NCBI RefSeq assembly: GCF_001902635.1
Contig: NZ_MJAO01000017.1
Span: 61,759 to 125,758 of the forward strand
Source: Serratia marcescens
Lineage (GTDB): Bacteria > Pseudomonadota > Gammaproteobacteria > Enterobacterales > Enterobacteriaceae
Length of the DNA: 64,000 nucleotides
Direction: 5' to 3'
In this document: positions 14,920 through 24,802 of the stretch, in pieces
Layout of the letters: every line of letters begins with the position of its first letter
Position numbering within the stretch: position 1 is the first letter of the stretch
Made by a program: the position numbers and the translations under genes
Notes under the pieces: model-generated
Seen by the model: the letters and a program-made list of their open reading frames with translations, nothing else
Told to the model about the DNA's origin: nothing
Database searches by the model: none

Positions 14920-16056
14920 CTAGTGATCCAAATAGAGGTAATGCAGCCAACTGGTCATGCGCAGCAGCACTTTGCGCATCACGGAGACGTGCTCGAAGTG
15001 CCCGGTATACACTGCCGCCTGGGCGCTCACGCCGTCGGGCAGATGATCCAGATCCGGGTTGGCCGCCAGGTCAATCATCACATACACCCCTTCTCGGCCC
15101 GGCGTGGCGCTCAGGCCCTGCAATGCGCCGCTGGCCTGGTAGCTGCCGTCCGGTATCGCCGGCAACACCCGGCTCACGGTGCCGCCATAAACCTGCCCCG
15201 GCAAGCCGTTGAACACCACTTCCGCCTGATCGCCCTGCGTTAAACGCAGGATGGCGTTCTGGCGGAATACCGCCACCACCTGCCGCTTTTGCTGCGGGAT
15301 AAAAATCATCACCGGCTTGAACGGCAGGCGAACCGCCGCCGTACCCGGCCGCGCCAGTACCTGCGTGACATAACCGTCGCTCGGCGCACGCACCACCGTT
15401 TGTTCCAGGTTGTAGCGTGCTTCGGCAATCTGCGATTTCAGGCTGGCTACCGCGGCGTCTTCGCCGTCATAGCGCCCGGACAACCGCGCCTGTTCCTGTT
15501 GGTACTGGGCTTTCGCCGCCTGCAGCGCCGCAGACTGCGCCTGATACTGCTGCTGCGCATGGCTGATATCCTGCTCCGAGAACGGGTTGACCGACATGGC
15601 CGCCCCTTTCGCGTAGCGCTGATAATCCTTGCGGGCACGCTCATACTCCGCGTTCGCCCGCTGCACGTTGGCGGCAGACTCGCTGAGCGCCGCCCGGCGC
15701 GTTCTGATCTCCGCCTCCGCCCCGGCCAGATCCGCCTCCAGCTTGGTGAGACGCGCGCGGTAGCGGCTGTCGTCGAGACGGAACAGCACCTCGCCTTTGC
15801 GCAGCAGTACGTTGGTTTTCTCCGTCACCTCAACGATCATGCCCGAGACCTGCGGCACCATCGGCACAGAAACGGCGATCTTTTGCGCCCGATCGCTGTA
15901 CGGGTGGTTGTAGTTCATCGTCAGAATCAAGGCGCCGACGATAAATATTCCGCCAAGCACCGCGGTCGGCACGGTCCATTTGTTGACCGGAATACGGAAC
16001 AGTTTAAATACGCCGTAGCTCAGCGCTACGTAGCTGAGAATAATAAGCAAATCCAT
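14920..16056 (-). CDS. yiaV: HlyD-family membrane fusion protein (YiaV-like)
   Basis: 378 aa, the length of E. coli YiaV. One N-terminal membrane helix region (residues about 3-48, with two hydrophobic stretches), then the first lipoyl half ([11 protein letters not shown], about residue 66), a long coiled-coil hairpin rich in Ala/Gln/Arg (about 95-200), and the second lipoyl half ([13 protein letters not shown]). Known: HlyD/EmrA-like periplasmic adaptors; the transport partner of YiaV is not certain. The ATG lies nine bases after the yiaW-like stop, so the two form an operon. No pump or outer membrane factor is adjacent. Confidence 0.88.
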   Translation of the reverse strand: MDLLIILSYVALSYGVFKLFRIPVNKWTVPTAVLGGIFIVGALILTMNYNHPYSDRAQKIAVSVPMVPQVSGMIVEVTEKTNVLLRKGEVLFRLDDSRYRARLTKLEADLAGAEAEIRTRRAALSESAANVQRANAEYERARKDYQRYAKGAAMSVNPFSEQDISHAQQQYQAQSAALQAAKAQYQQEQARLSGRYDGEDAAVASLKSQIAEARYNLEQTVVRAPSDGYVTQVLARPGTAAVRLPFKPVMIFIPQQKRQVVAVFRQNAILRLTQGDQAEVVFNGLPGQVYGGTVSRVLPAIPDGSYQASGALQGLSATPGREGVYVMIDLAANPDLDHLPDGVSAQAAVYTGHFEHVSVMRKVLLRMTSWLHYLYLDH

Positions 16057-16065
16057 AGGCTACGC

Positions 16066-16410
16066 TCAACTTACCGTGGGGCCGGGAACAGCCGTCGGCT
16101 TTTCCTGCAGGCGTTGCAATTCCGCTTCGAGCAGTGCGATGCGCGCCTGCAAGTCCGGCGAAGGTTCCGCCCTCTCACTCATGCCCCAGCCGCGTTCCGG
16201 CCGATAGAGCGTCGCCCAAATCCACAACAGCGGCCAAATGGCGTGCAGCGTAAACAGGCTGACCCAGCCGGCGACGTGAATCGCATCCTGATGCGGGTGC
16301 TGGCGCTTTTTGGCCAGCAAATAGGGAATGTCATGAATAATAATGACGCCGTAGAATAAAATCAGGAATACCGCGATCAGTACGCCTAAAGCGAAATAGT
16401 TAAGGAACAT
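16066..16410 (-). CDS. yiaW: DUF3302 inner membrane protein (YiaW-like)
   Basis: 114 aa. Two transmembrane segments (about residues 6-30 and 46-66) with the conserved PYLLAKKR and HPHQDAIHVAGW between them. The C-terminus is a soluble tail rich in Glu, Leu and Gln, likely helical. Known: DUF3302/YiaW is always paired with the HlyD-like YiaV; function unknown. Upstream of yiaV in the same operon, so a complex of both in the inner membrane is a reasonable inference. Confidence 0.88.
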   Translation of the reverse strand: MFLNYFALGVLIAVFLILFYGVIIIHDIPYLLAKKRQHPHQDAIHVAGWVSLFTLHAIWPLLWIWATLYRPERGWGMSERAEPSPDLQARIALLEAELQRLQEKPTAVPGPTVS

Positions 16411-16448
16411 GTAAAGCCCTGGTTGATAATAGTGGAAATAAACGATGT

Positions 16449-17102
16449 CTATAGCGTGTTATATTGTCTAATGTCGTTGGCGATAGTATCGATGGCGTTT
16501 TTCACGTCGGTGACTTTCAGCTGCGCTTTCTCATTATTGAGATTTTCCCCCGAAGCCTTGCGTACCACCTTAATGACCGGTTGATTGGTCGCGGCATCGA
16601 TAAACTCGCCTTCCATATAGACCGCACTCTCAATAGTGCGATGGCCGGTCACGCTTTGCGTCGCGGCGATCAGCAGGGTGATCGGCAAGACTTCATAGAT
16701 CTGCAGCCCTTTCTTCTGCGTGTCGATCGCCGTAATGGCGCCACGGAAAATCAACGTATGCTCGCGCGGCATGTCCACCAGCGTGAAGTGGGTGCCCATC
16801 GCCTGTTTAAACTGCTGGTTGGTGTAGTTCAGAATATTGTCGAGTGCGCGCTGGCTGACCATTTCGCTCGGCTTCGGCCGCGGGAAATAGATCATCGGTT
16901 GATAAACCAGATATTGATAACGCGAAAAATCGACGTTCTTATCTTTCCAATATAAAACATCTTTACCGGACGCGGATTGACCTTTATTGATATCGTTATA
17001 ATTGGTCAGAAACGTCGAGTATTTTTCTTTTTCGGTCACGGCGGAAGAACACGCGGCCAGTAATAACAGCGCAGGTAAAACAACCGCTCTTGTCACTTTC
17101 AT
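16449..17102 (-). CDS. DUF3313 family lipoprotein
   Basis: 217 aa. Lipoprotein signal with lipobox LAAC, Cys18 being the lipidated residue, followed by SSAV; Asp is not at +2, so outer membrane sorting is expected. The mature part has the DUF3313 pattern (KDVLYWKDKNVDFSRY, a central beta-rich region). Known: family of unknown function. Located 38 bases before yiaW in the same direction, so it may belong to the yiaWV transcript. A divergent LysR-type gene starts 135 bases upstream and could control it. Confidence 0.85.
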   Translation of the reverse strand: MKVTRAVVLPALLLLAACSSAVTEKEKYSTFLTNYNDINKGQSASGKDVLYWKDKNVDFSRYQYLVYQPMIYFPRPKPSEMVSQRALDNILNYTNQQFKQAMGTHFTLVDMPREHTLIFRGAITAIDTQKKGLQIYEVLPITLLIAATQSVTGHRTIESAVYMEGEFIDAATNQPVIKVVRKASGENLNNEKAQLKVTDVKNAIDTIANDIRQYNTL

Positions 17103-17237
17103 TGACGGATTTCTCTTTATTTTGTGGATAGCAAATAATCAAATCGAATGATACCCACCCGTCCGTGATAAGTCATATGACAATGCCGCCAAAGACGTAT
17201 ATCATTTTTGATATACAAACTCATAAGAGCCGGCGCC

Positions 17238-18173
17238 GTGAAAGAGAAAGACTTCCGCATAGAAGAACTCAGGATTGTCCGCGTCATTGCCGAAACGGCG
17301 AGCGTCAGCAAAGCGGCGCAGCGGTTGGATATGCCGCAGTCCAACGTGTCGCGCACGCTCACTTCACTGGAACGGCGGCTCGGGCTGGAACTGTTCCTGC
17401 GCGGCCCGCGCACCTTGGCGCTGACCGAGTTCGGCGAGCAATTCTTGCGGCGCGCCTCGCAGCTGCTGGACGAGCATAGCGATTTGCTCGATATCTCAGG
17501 CACCTACAAGCGCAGTCTGAACGGCATGGTCACGCTCGGCGCGCCGATCGGCATCCACGCTTTCCTGGCCCGCTATTTACTGCCGCCGCTGCTGCACGCC
17601 GCGCCGGAATTGACGATCGATCTGGTGACCCGCAACCCCGACGAACGCGAGAAAAAGTACGGTGCGGTATTCGACAGCGACTGCGATCTGCTGATCAGCT
17701 TCTTCCAGCCACAAAACGAAAACCTGATCGCCAGGCCGCTCACCCGTTTTCGCGTCGGGCTGTTCGCCGCGCCGGATTACATTGCCCATTCACCGCTAAC
17801 GGAACTGGATGAGCTGTCGCAACACCGCTGCATCACCTTGCGCATGCTGGGCGGCATCCGCAATACCTGGAGCAGCTACGGCGCGCAGGGCGAATTAACG
17901 CAGGTCGACGTCAGCGGCGCCAGCGTCTGCGATAATATTCTGCCGGCGATCGAGCTGGCTAAACAAGGGTTGGGCATCGTCTACGCCCCGTATTATTCCG
18001 TCGCCGCCGAGTTGGATGCCGGCACGCTGTTGCCCTGCCTGGCGCGCGATCGCTGTATCGATATGCAGGCCTACCTGATCTACCGCCAGCGCGGCGTGTT
18101 GCCGCACCGCGTGCAGGTGATGATGGACAGCATTATGGCGAGCGTTAAACTGCACGCGCACCGGCTGATGTAG
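17238..18173 (+). CDS. LysR-family transcriptional regulator
   Basis: 311 aa from GTG 17238 (a TTG at 17208 would add 10 residues without a better ribosome site). Winged HTH at residues about 10-68 with SVSKAAQRLDMPQSNVSRTLTSLE recognition region; the remainder is the periplasmic-binding-like effector domain. Divergent to the DUF3313/yiaWV genes and convergent with cyuA. LysR regulators commonly control the divergent neighbour, so yiaWV is the likely target. Effector unknown. The T-C rich intergenic segment 17103-17237 should hold the operator. Confidence 0.85.
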   Translation: MKEKDFRIEELRIVRVIAETASVSKAAQRLDMPQSNVSRTLTSLERRLGLELFLRGPRTLALTEFGEQFLRRASQLLDEHSDLLDISGTYKRSLNGMVTLGAPIGIHAFLARYLLPPLLHAAPELTIDLVTRNPDEREKKYGAVFDSDCDLLISFFQPQNENLIARPLTRFRVGLFAAPDYIAHSPLTELDELSQHRCITLRMLGGIRNTWSSYGAQGELTQVDVSGASVCDNILPAIELAKQGLGIVYAPYYSVAAELDAGTLLPCLARDRCIDMQAYLIYRQRGVLPHRVQVMMDSIMASVKLHAHRLM

Positions 18174-18202
18174 CCAAGCCCCCCCGCCGCAGCGGGGAAC
18201 GC

Positions 18203-19513
18203 TCAGGACGCCTTTTGCGCCATAATTTCGATGATCTGTCTGTCGGTTTGCTGCATCGCCTGGCTGGCCAGCGCGCAAAGGTTAGCGATCGACTGCTCGA
18301 CATCGTTCGCCACGATCCCCTCATTGCCGGTTACCGCCGTGTCGTCCAGTGCCATCAGCACCGCTTTCCACGCCGAAGAGGCACTGGTGGAAACCTTCAT
18401 CGCGCAGCTGTTGGAGGCACCATCGCAAATCATCCCGCTCACATCGCCAATCATACTGCCGATGGCCTTGGCGATGGTGTCGTACCGGCCATCCGCCAAC
18501 CACGCCATACCGGCGGCGGCCCCCATCGAAGCGGTGGTGGCGGCACACAGCGCGGAGAGGCGCGGCAGACGATAGTGGATATAAATGGCGCTCAGGTGGG
18601 ACAACATCAGCGCTCGCGCCAGCTTTTCTTCACCGGCCGCGAAGTGCTCCGCCACCGCCATCACCGGCAGGGTGGCGGCGATGCCCTGATTGCCGGAACC
18701 GGAGTTGCTCATCGCGGGCAGCGTCGCGCCCCCCATGCGCGCATCGGACGCAGCGCTGGTACGGATCACGATGTCGCTGGCCAGATCGCTCGCCATCAAT
18801 CCGCGCACGCGCTGTTTTTGCAACGTGGCGCCCACGTGTAATCCCCACTCGCCGCGCAGCCCTTCACGCGACAGTGCATCGTTGAGGTGCGCGGCATCGA
18901 GAATAAAGCGGATATCGTCGAACGGCACCCGCTCGATAAAATCCACGATCTCACGCAGCGAAGTCTGCGCCAGCACCTGCAGCGGGCACACAGGTGCTTC
19001 GCCCTGCGCCTGCTCCGCCAGCGTGAACAGCGTGGCCCCCTGCTGCTCGATGCTCACAATGCGGGTATGTCCGCCGACGATGGTAGCGCTGGCCCAGCGC
19101 TCGCCGGCGTACACCTTCGCCCGGGCATAGAGGATATCGTCGCAAGGCGCCTGCAACATTACGCGCACCGCCCCCTGTTGCAGCAGCCACTTCGCCTGGG
19201 TGACGGCTTCTGCCGAGGCCTTCTCGAGCACTTCCAAACCGCCGTTAGCATCGCCGCCCACGGCCCCCAACGCGGCGGCGATCGGCAATCCCGCCATGCC
19301 GGTGCCGGGCACCGTCACGCCCATGCCGTTTTTCATCAAATTCGGCGAAACCCAGGCTTCAATGCGATCCACCGGCCCCGGTAAATGGGCCGCCGCCGTG
19401 GCGCTGGCCAGCGCCAGAGAAACCGGTTCGGTACACCCCAGCGCAGGCTTCACCTCCTCCTGCACCACGCGAATGTATTTTTTCCATAATGAAAGACTTT
19501 CAGGGTTCAACAT
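18203..19513 (-). CDS. cyuA: L-cysteine desulfidase (CyuA/YhaM, UPF0597)
   Basis: 436 aa, identical in length to E. coli CyuA. Seen: [11 protein letters not shown] near residue 26 with Cys27, [13 protein letters not shown], and [13 protein letters not shown] with two cysteines, matching the iron-sulfur ligand pattern of the serine dehydratase alpha-like cysteine desulfidase family. Known: degrades L-cysteine to pyruvate, ammonia and sulfide, mainly anaerobically. Lies 30 bases downstream of the cyuP permease in the same operon. A hairpin without T-run (18182-18197) separates it from the convergent LysR gene. Confidence 0.92.
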   Translation of the reverse strand: MLNPESLSLWKKYIRVVQEEVKPALGCTEPVSLALASATAAAHLPGPVDRIEAWVSPNLMKNGMGVTVPGTGMAGLPIAAALGAVGGDANGGLEVLEKASAEAVTQAKWLLQQGAVRVMLQAPCDDILYARAKVYAGERWASATIVGGHTRIVSIEQQGATLFTLAEQAQGEAPVCPLQVLAQTSLREIVDFIERVPFDDIRFILDAAHLNDALSREGLRGEWGLHVGATLQKQRVRGLMASDLASDIVIRTSAASDARMGGATLPAMSNSGSGNQGIAATLPVMAVAEHFAAGEEKLARALMLSHLSAIYIHYRLPRLSALCAATTASMGAAAGMAWLADGRYDTIAKAIGSMIGDVSGMICDGASNSCAMKVSTSASSAWKAVLMALDDTAVTGNEGIVANDVEQSIANLCALASQAMQQTDRQIIEIMAQKAS

Positions 19514-19543
19514 AATGACAACCTTAATGCCGTGTTAGCTATA

Positions 19544-20875
19544 TCAGGAGAATGCCAGGAACGGGGAGACGCACAGTAATAGACCGGTCACGATGATGAG
19601 CACCAGCGATGCGCCTTTATATTTATGCAGCGCCGGCACTTTATGAACCAGCCACGCCGGAATCAGACAGCCGACCAGGCCAAAGATGGGGCTGCAAATG
19701 GACGTGAAACTCAGCACCGGGGCATTCAACACAATAGCGCTCCAGGCCAGCAGAATGGCGAACACCATAATGCCGCGCTGCACATATTTTTCATTGATGC
19801 TTTCCAGCGGCAGCTTACGGCGCAGCAGGTTCATCACGATACCCTGCGTCGCTTCGCGAAAACCCAGGTAAACGCCGAAAAATGCGGTCATCACGGCGAA
19901 AATATTCAGTATCACGCTGACGACTTTTACCCAGGCGGCGCCGTCGCCGCTTATAAATTGAGCGGCAATCGCCAGCGCGGAGATATTCTGCTCATAGGCC
20001 TTAACGGCCTCGTCATGCCCCATCGCCAGAGTGAAAGAGACGGCATAGAAAAAGACGGTGGTAAACAGCACGCCGAAGGCGATATTCATGGCGCGTAACG
20101 CTTTATGCCGGGCAACCTCAATGGATTTTTCGCGCGAGCGATAAGAAATGACCATTGGGCTAAGCGTCTGAATAAACAGAATCGAGGTCAGGGTAAACGG
20201 CAGCGTAATGATGGCGTTTTTAATCAGCAGCGCCGCCGGCGGCAGCGCGCCGATATTATGCACGTGCCACAGGCCAATCATCGACATGCCGAGCGCCGCC
20301 ACAACCAGCAGCTTGGTCAGCACCATCAGGCTTGAAAGCTTAAACAGCAGCTGTTCGCCGCGAGATGAAATCGCCACTAAAATGCAGATCAGCACCAGAC
20401 CGTAAAAAGGATTGTCGGACAACAGCCCTTCCGTCACGCCAAAGGTGTGCAAATAAGAAGCGCTGTCGTTGGTGATGGCGGTGGAATAAACAAACATCCA
20501 GATCACCAGCATGACAAAATAGAGCGCACCGAGCAGGATGCCCCAGTTTTTCCCCAGATAGCCGCTAATCACGCTGGGATAATCTTTACACTCCGGCGAC
20601 TCCGCAAGGGTATTGATAAATAAACGCTGGAATAAATACATTGCCGGATAACCGATAATTGAGGAGAGCAAAAATACCCATAGCCCCATCAATCCGACCT
20701 GAACCGGTAAAAACACAATGCCTGCGCCAATGGCCATGCCAATACTCATAATGACCCAGCCGGTATCAGTGCTGTCGAATTTAATTGCCTCACGCCATTC
20801 ACTTTCCGTCATCTTCGCCCGCAACGCAGGCGACGTGTCATCCAATAGCACGCTATTATTTGAAGCCGTTTCCAT
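19544..20875 (-). CDS. cyuP: Cysteine/serine permease CyuP (YhaO, HAAAP family)
   Basis: 443 aa from ATG 20875, the length of E. coli CyuP; an in-frame Met 16 codons upstream is less likely. Eleven hydrophobic segments can be seen, with the HAAAP-type N-terminal GWVIMSIGMAIGAGIVFLP. Known: amino acid/proton symporter, the cysteine importer feeding CyuA. First gene of the cyuPA operon; the promoter lies in 20876-21212. In E. coli the Lrp-type regulator CyuR controls this operon; no such gene is adjacent here. Confidence 0.9.
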   Translation of the reverse strand: METASNNSVLLDDTSPALRAKMTESEWREAIKFDSTDTGWVIMSIGMAIGAGIVFLPVQVGLMGLWVFLLSSIIGYPAMYLFQRLFINTLAESPECKDYPSVISGYLGKNWGILLGALYFVMLVIWMFVYSTAITNDSASYLHTFGVTEGLLSDNPFYGLVLICILVAISSRGEQLLFKLSSLMVLTKLLVVAALGMSMIGLWHVHNIGALPPAALLIKNAIITLPFTLTSILFIQTLSPMVISYRSREKSIEVARHKALRAMNIAFGVLFTTVFFYAVSFTLAMGHDEAVKAYEQNISALAIAAQFISGDGAAWVKVVSVILNIFAVMTAFFGVYLGFREATQGIVMNLLRRKLPLESINEKYVQRGIMVFAILLAWSAIVLNAPVLSFTSICSPIFGLVGCLIPAWLVHKVPALHKYKGASLVLIIVTGLLLCVSPFLAFS

Positions 20876-21212
20876 AAGTTTCTCGCTTGTGTAGGTAGAG
20901 GTTTTTTTTAATAGTTTCGGCACGATGGACGGTACGAAAATGCAGGCGAGTTATGGTTTTAATGTGGAAAATCTTACCCCTGAAACAAGAGAAAAAAGTC
21001 ACAATATTAGTGTGGATTAGTGCTATCAAAGAGAAAAAAATTCCATGCATAAACAATAAGAAGAAATAAATTCTATCAAAAACCAGTATGAGAGGCGCAT
21101 CACATTATCCCGATGCGCCATGGCGTTCATCGCCAAACGGTGTTAACTCAAGCGTTCTGTCCGTTTCTCATGAGCAACGTCCGGCAGGCCACCCCGCATG
21201 CCGGACGCCCCC
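20876..21212. other. Upstream region of cyuP and downstream region of the PepSY gene
   Basis: 337 bases, no gene. Two hairpins follow the PepSY stop: GTCCGGCA (21179-21186) with TGCCGGAC (21199-21206), and GGCGCATC (21094-21101) with GATGCGCC (21112-21119), neither with a perfect adjacent T-run. The AT-rich portion 20900-21070 presumably holds the cyuP promoter. No operator recognised. Confidence 0.5.
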
Positions 21213-22874
21213 TCACCGCCCCTCTTTCTCCCCCAGGAAGAAATACCACAGCGGAATGGAAAGCAGCAGGGTGAACACCAGCGTATACAGCAGCACCATC
21301 AGGCTCTGCATGATCACCATCTGGGCACTCCAGGCGCCGATCGGCAGTTGGAATTGCTCGACGGTGCCGCCGAGGATCGCTCGGCCCATCACGCAGCCGA
21401 CTGCTACCGCAACCGTCGCCACCGCCGCGCGGAACTTGCGCACCTCGGCGCGTCTGGCGGCCACTTCCGGCGTTTCGTCCTGATGCCCTTGCCGGTGGCC
21501 GTACCAGCGCCACACGTCCACCAGCAGCAACGCCGCGAGGCTCCCCCCCATCAGCGGCAGGCAATAGCCCAACGCCGCCGCAGTCAACAGCGTGACAGTA
21601 CGCGCCGGCAGGGAAAGCGCCAGCCAGGCGGCAACCAGCGTATGCACCGGATGTTGCGCCCCTAGCGCCGGGCGGCGGATCCACCACATGCGGTAGCCCA
21701 GCGCGATCATCAAGCACAGACCAATGCCGAACGCCGCCAGCAGCAGCTGATTCGGCAAGCCGAACAGAATGCCCATGTGGGCGTCGATGCCCCAGCGGGT
21801 TAGTTTGGCGATGAGCGGGAAGGTGTCGAACCGCACCTGGTCGACGACGGCGAAGCTCTGCGGCGCGATAGCAACCGCGTCCACCTGCGTCGGCCAACTG
21901 CGATCCACTTCGGTCACCGTCCAGGCTTTACCCTCGCCTTTCGGCTGGCGTAGCTCGACCTTGGCGGCGTCGATCCCGGCGGCGCGCGCGGCGTGCAGCA
22001 CCCGATCCCAGTCGCCGTTCTGCGCATTGGTCTGCGCGGCAGGGCCCATCTTCATGCCCGGTATCATCCCGCGGTGTTCGGCGTGCGGATCGGCCGGCGC
22101 CTGCGGCATATCGGCCTGCAGGCTGGTGTTGACCTGCGGCGTCAGCCAGCCCAGGTTGGCCCGCAGCACGTCGATGTTGCCGCCGGCCCACTGCGACCAG
22201 GTCAACCCGGTAGCCGAGAAGAACAGCAGCCCGGCCAGCAATGCCACGCCCAGCGTGATATGCCAATGGCGACTGGCGGCGAAGCCCCCTTTCGCCCTTT
22301 TCAGCTTGCGTTTTGGCCGCGTCGCCAGCCACAGCGCCACGCCGCCCAGCGCAGCTACCCACAGCCAGGAGGCCGCCAGTTCGCTGTAATTGCGGCCCAG
22401 GTCGCCGAGCAGCAGGCTGCTGTGCAGCTTGTCCAGCCAGGTGCGCAGCGGCAGCACGCCGGAGGTGCCGTACACCGTCATATCGCCCTTGATCGCCAGG
22501 GTGTAAGGATCGACAAACAACGCGCGCGACTCGGAAGCGCCCAGATCCGTACCAACAAACTGCACGCGCGTGGTATCCGTTGCGCCGGGTGCCGGGCGCA
22601 CGGCGTAAATTCGCGTCTCGTCACCCGCCGCACGGCGGGCGGCAGCGATTTGGTCGGCCAACGGCCTGGCCTGCCCGTGCGGTTCGGTGAACAACGCATC
22701 GCGATACAGCGCCTCTTCAAGCTGCGGAGTCAACACATACAGCGTGCCGGTCAGCGCGGCAACCAGAATAAAGGGGGCGACCAACAGACCGATATAAAAA
22801 TGCAGCCGTCTGATCAGATTCAGCATCGCGCCACGCGGCGATGCGGCAGGTGGAGTTTTAGTGATAGAAGACAT
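21213..22874 (-). CDS. PepSY-domain membrane protein (PiuB-like, possible metal reductase)
   Basis: 553 aa. Four or more membrane helices (starting at residues about 27-50, after LHFYIGLLVAPF) and PepSY domain features in the first periplasmic loop; a Met/His-rich patch HAEHRGMIPGMKMG in a periplasmic loop about residues 265-280. Known: PiuB/PepSY-TM family, linked with iron or copper reduction and uptake. Downstream of a Met/His-rich DUF2946 protein with 71 bases between, likely one operon. The metal-binding motifs favour copper or iron; which one is not decided by the sequence. Confidence 0.85.
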   Translation of the reverse strand: MSSITKTPPAASPRGAMLNLIRRLHFYIGLLVAPFILVAALTGTLYVLTPQLEEALYRDALFTEPHGQARPLADQIAAARRAAGDETRIYAVRPAPGATDTTRVQFVGTDLGASESRALFVDPYTLAIKGDMTVYGTSGVLPLRTWLDKLHSSLLLGDLGRNYSELAASWLWVAALGGVALWLATRPKRKLKRAKGGFAASRHWHITLGVALLAGLLFFSATGLTWSQWAGGNIDVLRANLGWLTPQVNTSLQADMPQAPADPHAEHRGMIPGMKMGPAAQTNAQNGDWDRVLHAARAAGIDAAKVELRQPKGEGKAWTVTEVDRSWPTQVDAVAIAPQSFAVVDQVRFDTFPLIAKLTRWGIDAHMGILFGLPNQLLLAAFGIGLCLMIALGYRMWWIRRPALGAQHPVHTLVAAWLALSLPARTVTLLTAAALGYCLPLMGGSLAALLLVDVWRWYGHRQGHQDETPEVAARRAEVRKFRAAVATVAVAVGCVMGRAILGGTVEQFQLPIGAWSAQMVIMQSLMVLLYTLVFTLLLSIPLWYFFLGEKEGR

Positions 22875-22945
22875 GGCCTTTCTCGTTTTTCAAACTGTGT
22901 GCGCAGGCAAACCGTCCGCAGCGATACGGACGGAATCACCCATGT

Positions 22946-23341
22946 TCAAGCTATAAGGAAAAACGGCTGGCCGGGCGGCCCGCGCGGGCTTGGCCGCAGA
23001 ACAAGGCGCCGAATGGGCGGAGAAACGATGCGCGGGGCGCAAGGCAAGCGCACGATGCGCATCATCAGCCACAGCAGCGGGACGAAGACCCACAGCAGCA
23101 GCGGCACGTGGATCAGCAGTTCGCAATAGCCGCAGAAAATCATCTCCGCCGGGTCCATGCCGTGATGGCCGGCATGCTCGGCGGCGGGCATCGCCATCGC
23201 ATGCATCTCATGCGGCATGCCGTCCATCATCTGATGGTGCGTCAGCGATTTCGACACCACCGGCGCCACAAACAGCAACAGCACCGCCATGATGGCGATG
23301 CAGGCGCTAAAGCGTTGCTGTAACTGGCGTGGCACTCTCAT
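22946..23341 (-). CDS. DUF2946 protein with Met/His-rich segment
   Basis: 131 aa. Signal-like hydrophobic N-terminus (residues about 13-30), then a Met/His stretch between residues 35 and 62 (MMDGMPHEMHAMAMP and EHAGHHGMDP), a FCGYC motif, and a second membrane helix around 74-95. Known: DUF2946 proteins are often found with copper-related genes. Likely a periplasmic/membrane copper-binding protein acting with the PepSY protein downstream. The start at 23341 gives MRVPRQLQQRFS before the hydrophobic core. Confidence 0.8.
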   Translation of the reverse strand: MRVPRQLQQRFSACIAIMAVLLLFVAPVVSKSLTHHQMMDGMPHEMHAMAMPAAEHAGHHGMDPAEMIFCGYCELLIHVPLLLWVFVPLLWLMMRIVRLPCAPRIVSPPIRRLVLRPSPRGPPGQPFFLIA

Positions 23342-23453
23342 CGCGGCGGCGAATTAACCCGGTCGGTTGCGAACAAGCGGCCAGTGTAACCCGCGATGCG
23401 CAGTGAGGTGAAAGAAAAGTCAGATTTGTCTTAATCGCCCCCGGCGGCGGCGA

Positions 23454-23912
23454 TCACAGCACCCGCGAATAGACCCGCGAGGCTTCGCCCCAGGGGTGAT
23501 ACCCGAGCCCGTTATAAACGAAGCCGCTGCGCTCGTAGTAGCCTTCCAGATCGGTGCACAGGTGCAACTGCGGGAAGCCCAACCGGCGGGTTTCCGCCGC
23601 CACATGCTCAATCAGCTCGGCGCCGTAGCCCCGGCCGCGCTGCGTTTCTTCCACATAGAGCGCACACAGCCAGGGATACAGCTCCCCGCGGCTGATAAAA
23701 TCGTTGGTGATGAGCCCCGCGCAACCGAGGATTTGCTCATTTGCCATCAGCAGGTACCACTGCGGCAGCGGATTGGCGGCGCCGATGCTGCTATTGATGG
23801 CGTCTTCATACATCATCAGCGTCTCTGCCGTGGCCCAATGCCGCTGAAAATACGCGATGGCGCGCGACGCCAGCTCGGGCGCTTGCCGCACCGAAATCAT
23901 GTCCATCGTCAT
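23454..23912 (-). CDS. GNAT-family N-acetyltransferase
   Basis: 152 aa from ATG 23912 (two ATGs, at 23912 and 23906, are close; an earlier Met 13 codons upstream is unlikely). The acetyl-CoA site RGRGYGAELIEHV is visible around residues 94-106, the R/Q-x-x-G-x-G/A signature, followed by beta5 LGFPQLHLCTDLEGYYERSGFV. Substrate unknown. Divergent from the methyltransferase gene 94 bases away. No operon partner. Confidence 0.85.
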   Translation of the reverse strand: MTMDMISVRQAPELASRAIAYFQRHWATAETLMMYEDAINSSIGAANPLPQWYLLMANEQILGCAGLITNDFISRGELYPWLCALYVEETQRGRGYGAELIEHVAAETRRLGFPQLHLCTDLEGYYERSGFVYNGLGYHPWGEASRVYSRVL

Positions 23913-24005
23913 TCCCGTTATCAATATTGTCAGCGTAGAATTATGCAGCAAGATGCACAGTATGGCAGCGGCACTCCGCCGCCATCACTCATTTAAGGAG
24001 TCACA

Positions 24006-24740
24006 GTGACACAAAACATCTATGACAATCAGGCCTTCTTCGACGGCTACGCGCAACTCAGCCGTTCGCAGTACGGCCTGGACGGCGCGCCGGAATGGCC
24101 CGCCATCCGCCGCATCCTGCCGGATTTGCAGGGCAAGAGCGTGGTCGATCTCGGCTGCGGCTACGGCTGGTTCTGCCGCAGTGCGCGCGAACAAGGCGCT
24201 GCCGACGTGCTGGGGCTGGACGTTTCGGAAAAGATGTTGGCCAAAGCGCGGGAGATGACCGCCGACACAGGCATCGCGTATCGCCGGCAGGATCTGGCGC
24301 AGCTGCAGTTGCCGCCGGAAAGTTACGATCTGGTCTACAGCTCGCTGACGCTGCACTACCTTGAGGATCTGACCGCGCTGTTCGCCACGGTTTACGCCGC
24401 GCTGAAACCCGGCGGGCAGTTCATCTTCACCGCCGAGCACCCGATCTACACCGCCCCGGCGCAGCAGGGCTGGCTGGCCGACGGCAACGGGCTGAAATCC
24501 TGGCCGGTCAACGGCTACCAGCGGGAAGGCCGGCGCGTTTCCAACTGGCTGGCGGAAGGCGTCATCAAGCAGCACCGCACGCTCGGTGGCTATATCAATC
24601 CGTTAGCGCAGCAAGGGTTTATCATTCAGCATTTGAACGAATGGGGCCCCAGCGCGCAGCAAATCGCCGCTAATCCGGCGCTGGACGAAGAGCAGGAACG
24701 CCCGATGATCTTCATTCTCGCCGCCCGTAAACCCGCCTGA
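24006..24740 (+). CDS. Class I SAM-dependent methyltransferase
   Basis: 244 aa with a GTG start at 24006, preceded by AAGGAGTCACA, a strong ribosome site. Motif I VVDLGCGYGWFCRSA (residues about 42-56), motif II acidic residue in LGLDVSEKML, and the later YDLVYSSLTLHYLED. Known: methyltransf_11/UbiE-like small-molecule methyltransferases. Substrate unknown. The gene stands alone, flanked by acetyltransferase genes on the other strand. Confidence 0.88.
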   Translation: MTQNIYDNQAFFDGYAQLSRSQYGLDGAPEWPAIRRILPDLQGKSVVDLGCGYGWFCRSAREQGAADVLGLDVSEKMLAKAREMTADTGIAYRRQDLAQLQLPPESYDLVYSSLTLHYLEDLTALFATVYAALKPGGQFIFTAEHPIYTAPAQQGWLADGNGLKSWPVNGYQREGRRVSNWLAEGVIKQHRTLGGYINPLAQQGFIIQHLNEWGPSAQQIAANPALDEEQERPMIFILAARKPA

Positions 24741-24802
24741 TTGATCCGCAGTAAACCGTTCACATCACCACAGTTGGGGAGGCCACCTCCCCCCAATGGC
24801 TA

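Noticed and set aside
15289..16359. 356-codon plus-strand frame under yiaV/yiaW
   Set aside because: Arg/His-rich composition typical of an antisense frame; yiaV and yiaW have clear domains on the other strand.
18182..18197. Hairpin after the LysR gene as terminator
   Set aside because: Good stem (CCCCGC/GCGGGG) but no T-run on either side; not called a terminator.
21993..23129. 378-codon plus-strand frame under the PepSY/DUF2946 genes
   Set aside because: Arg/Gln/His-rich; no start signal and covered by two real genes.
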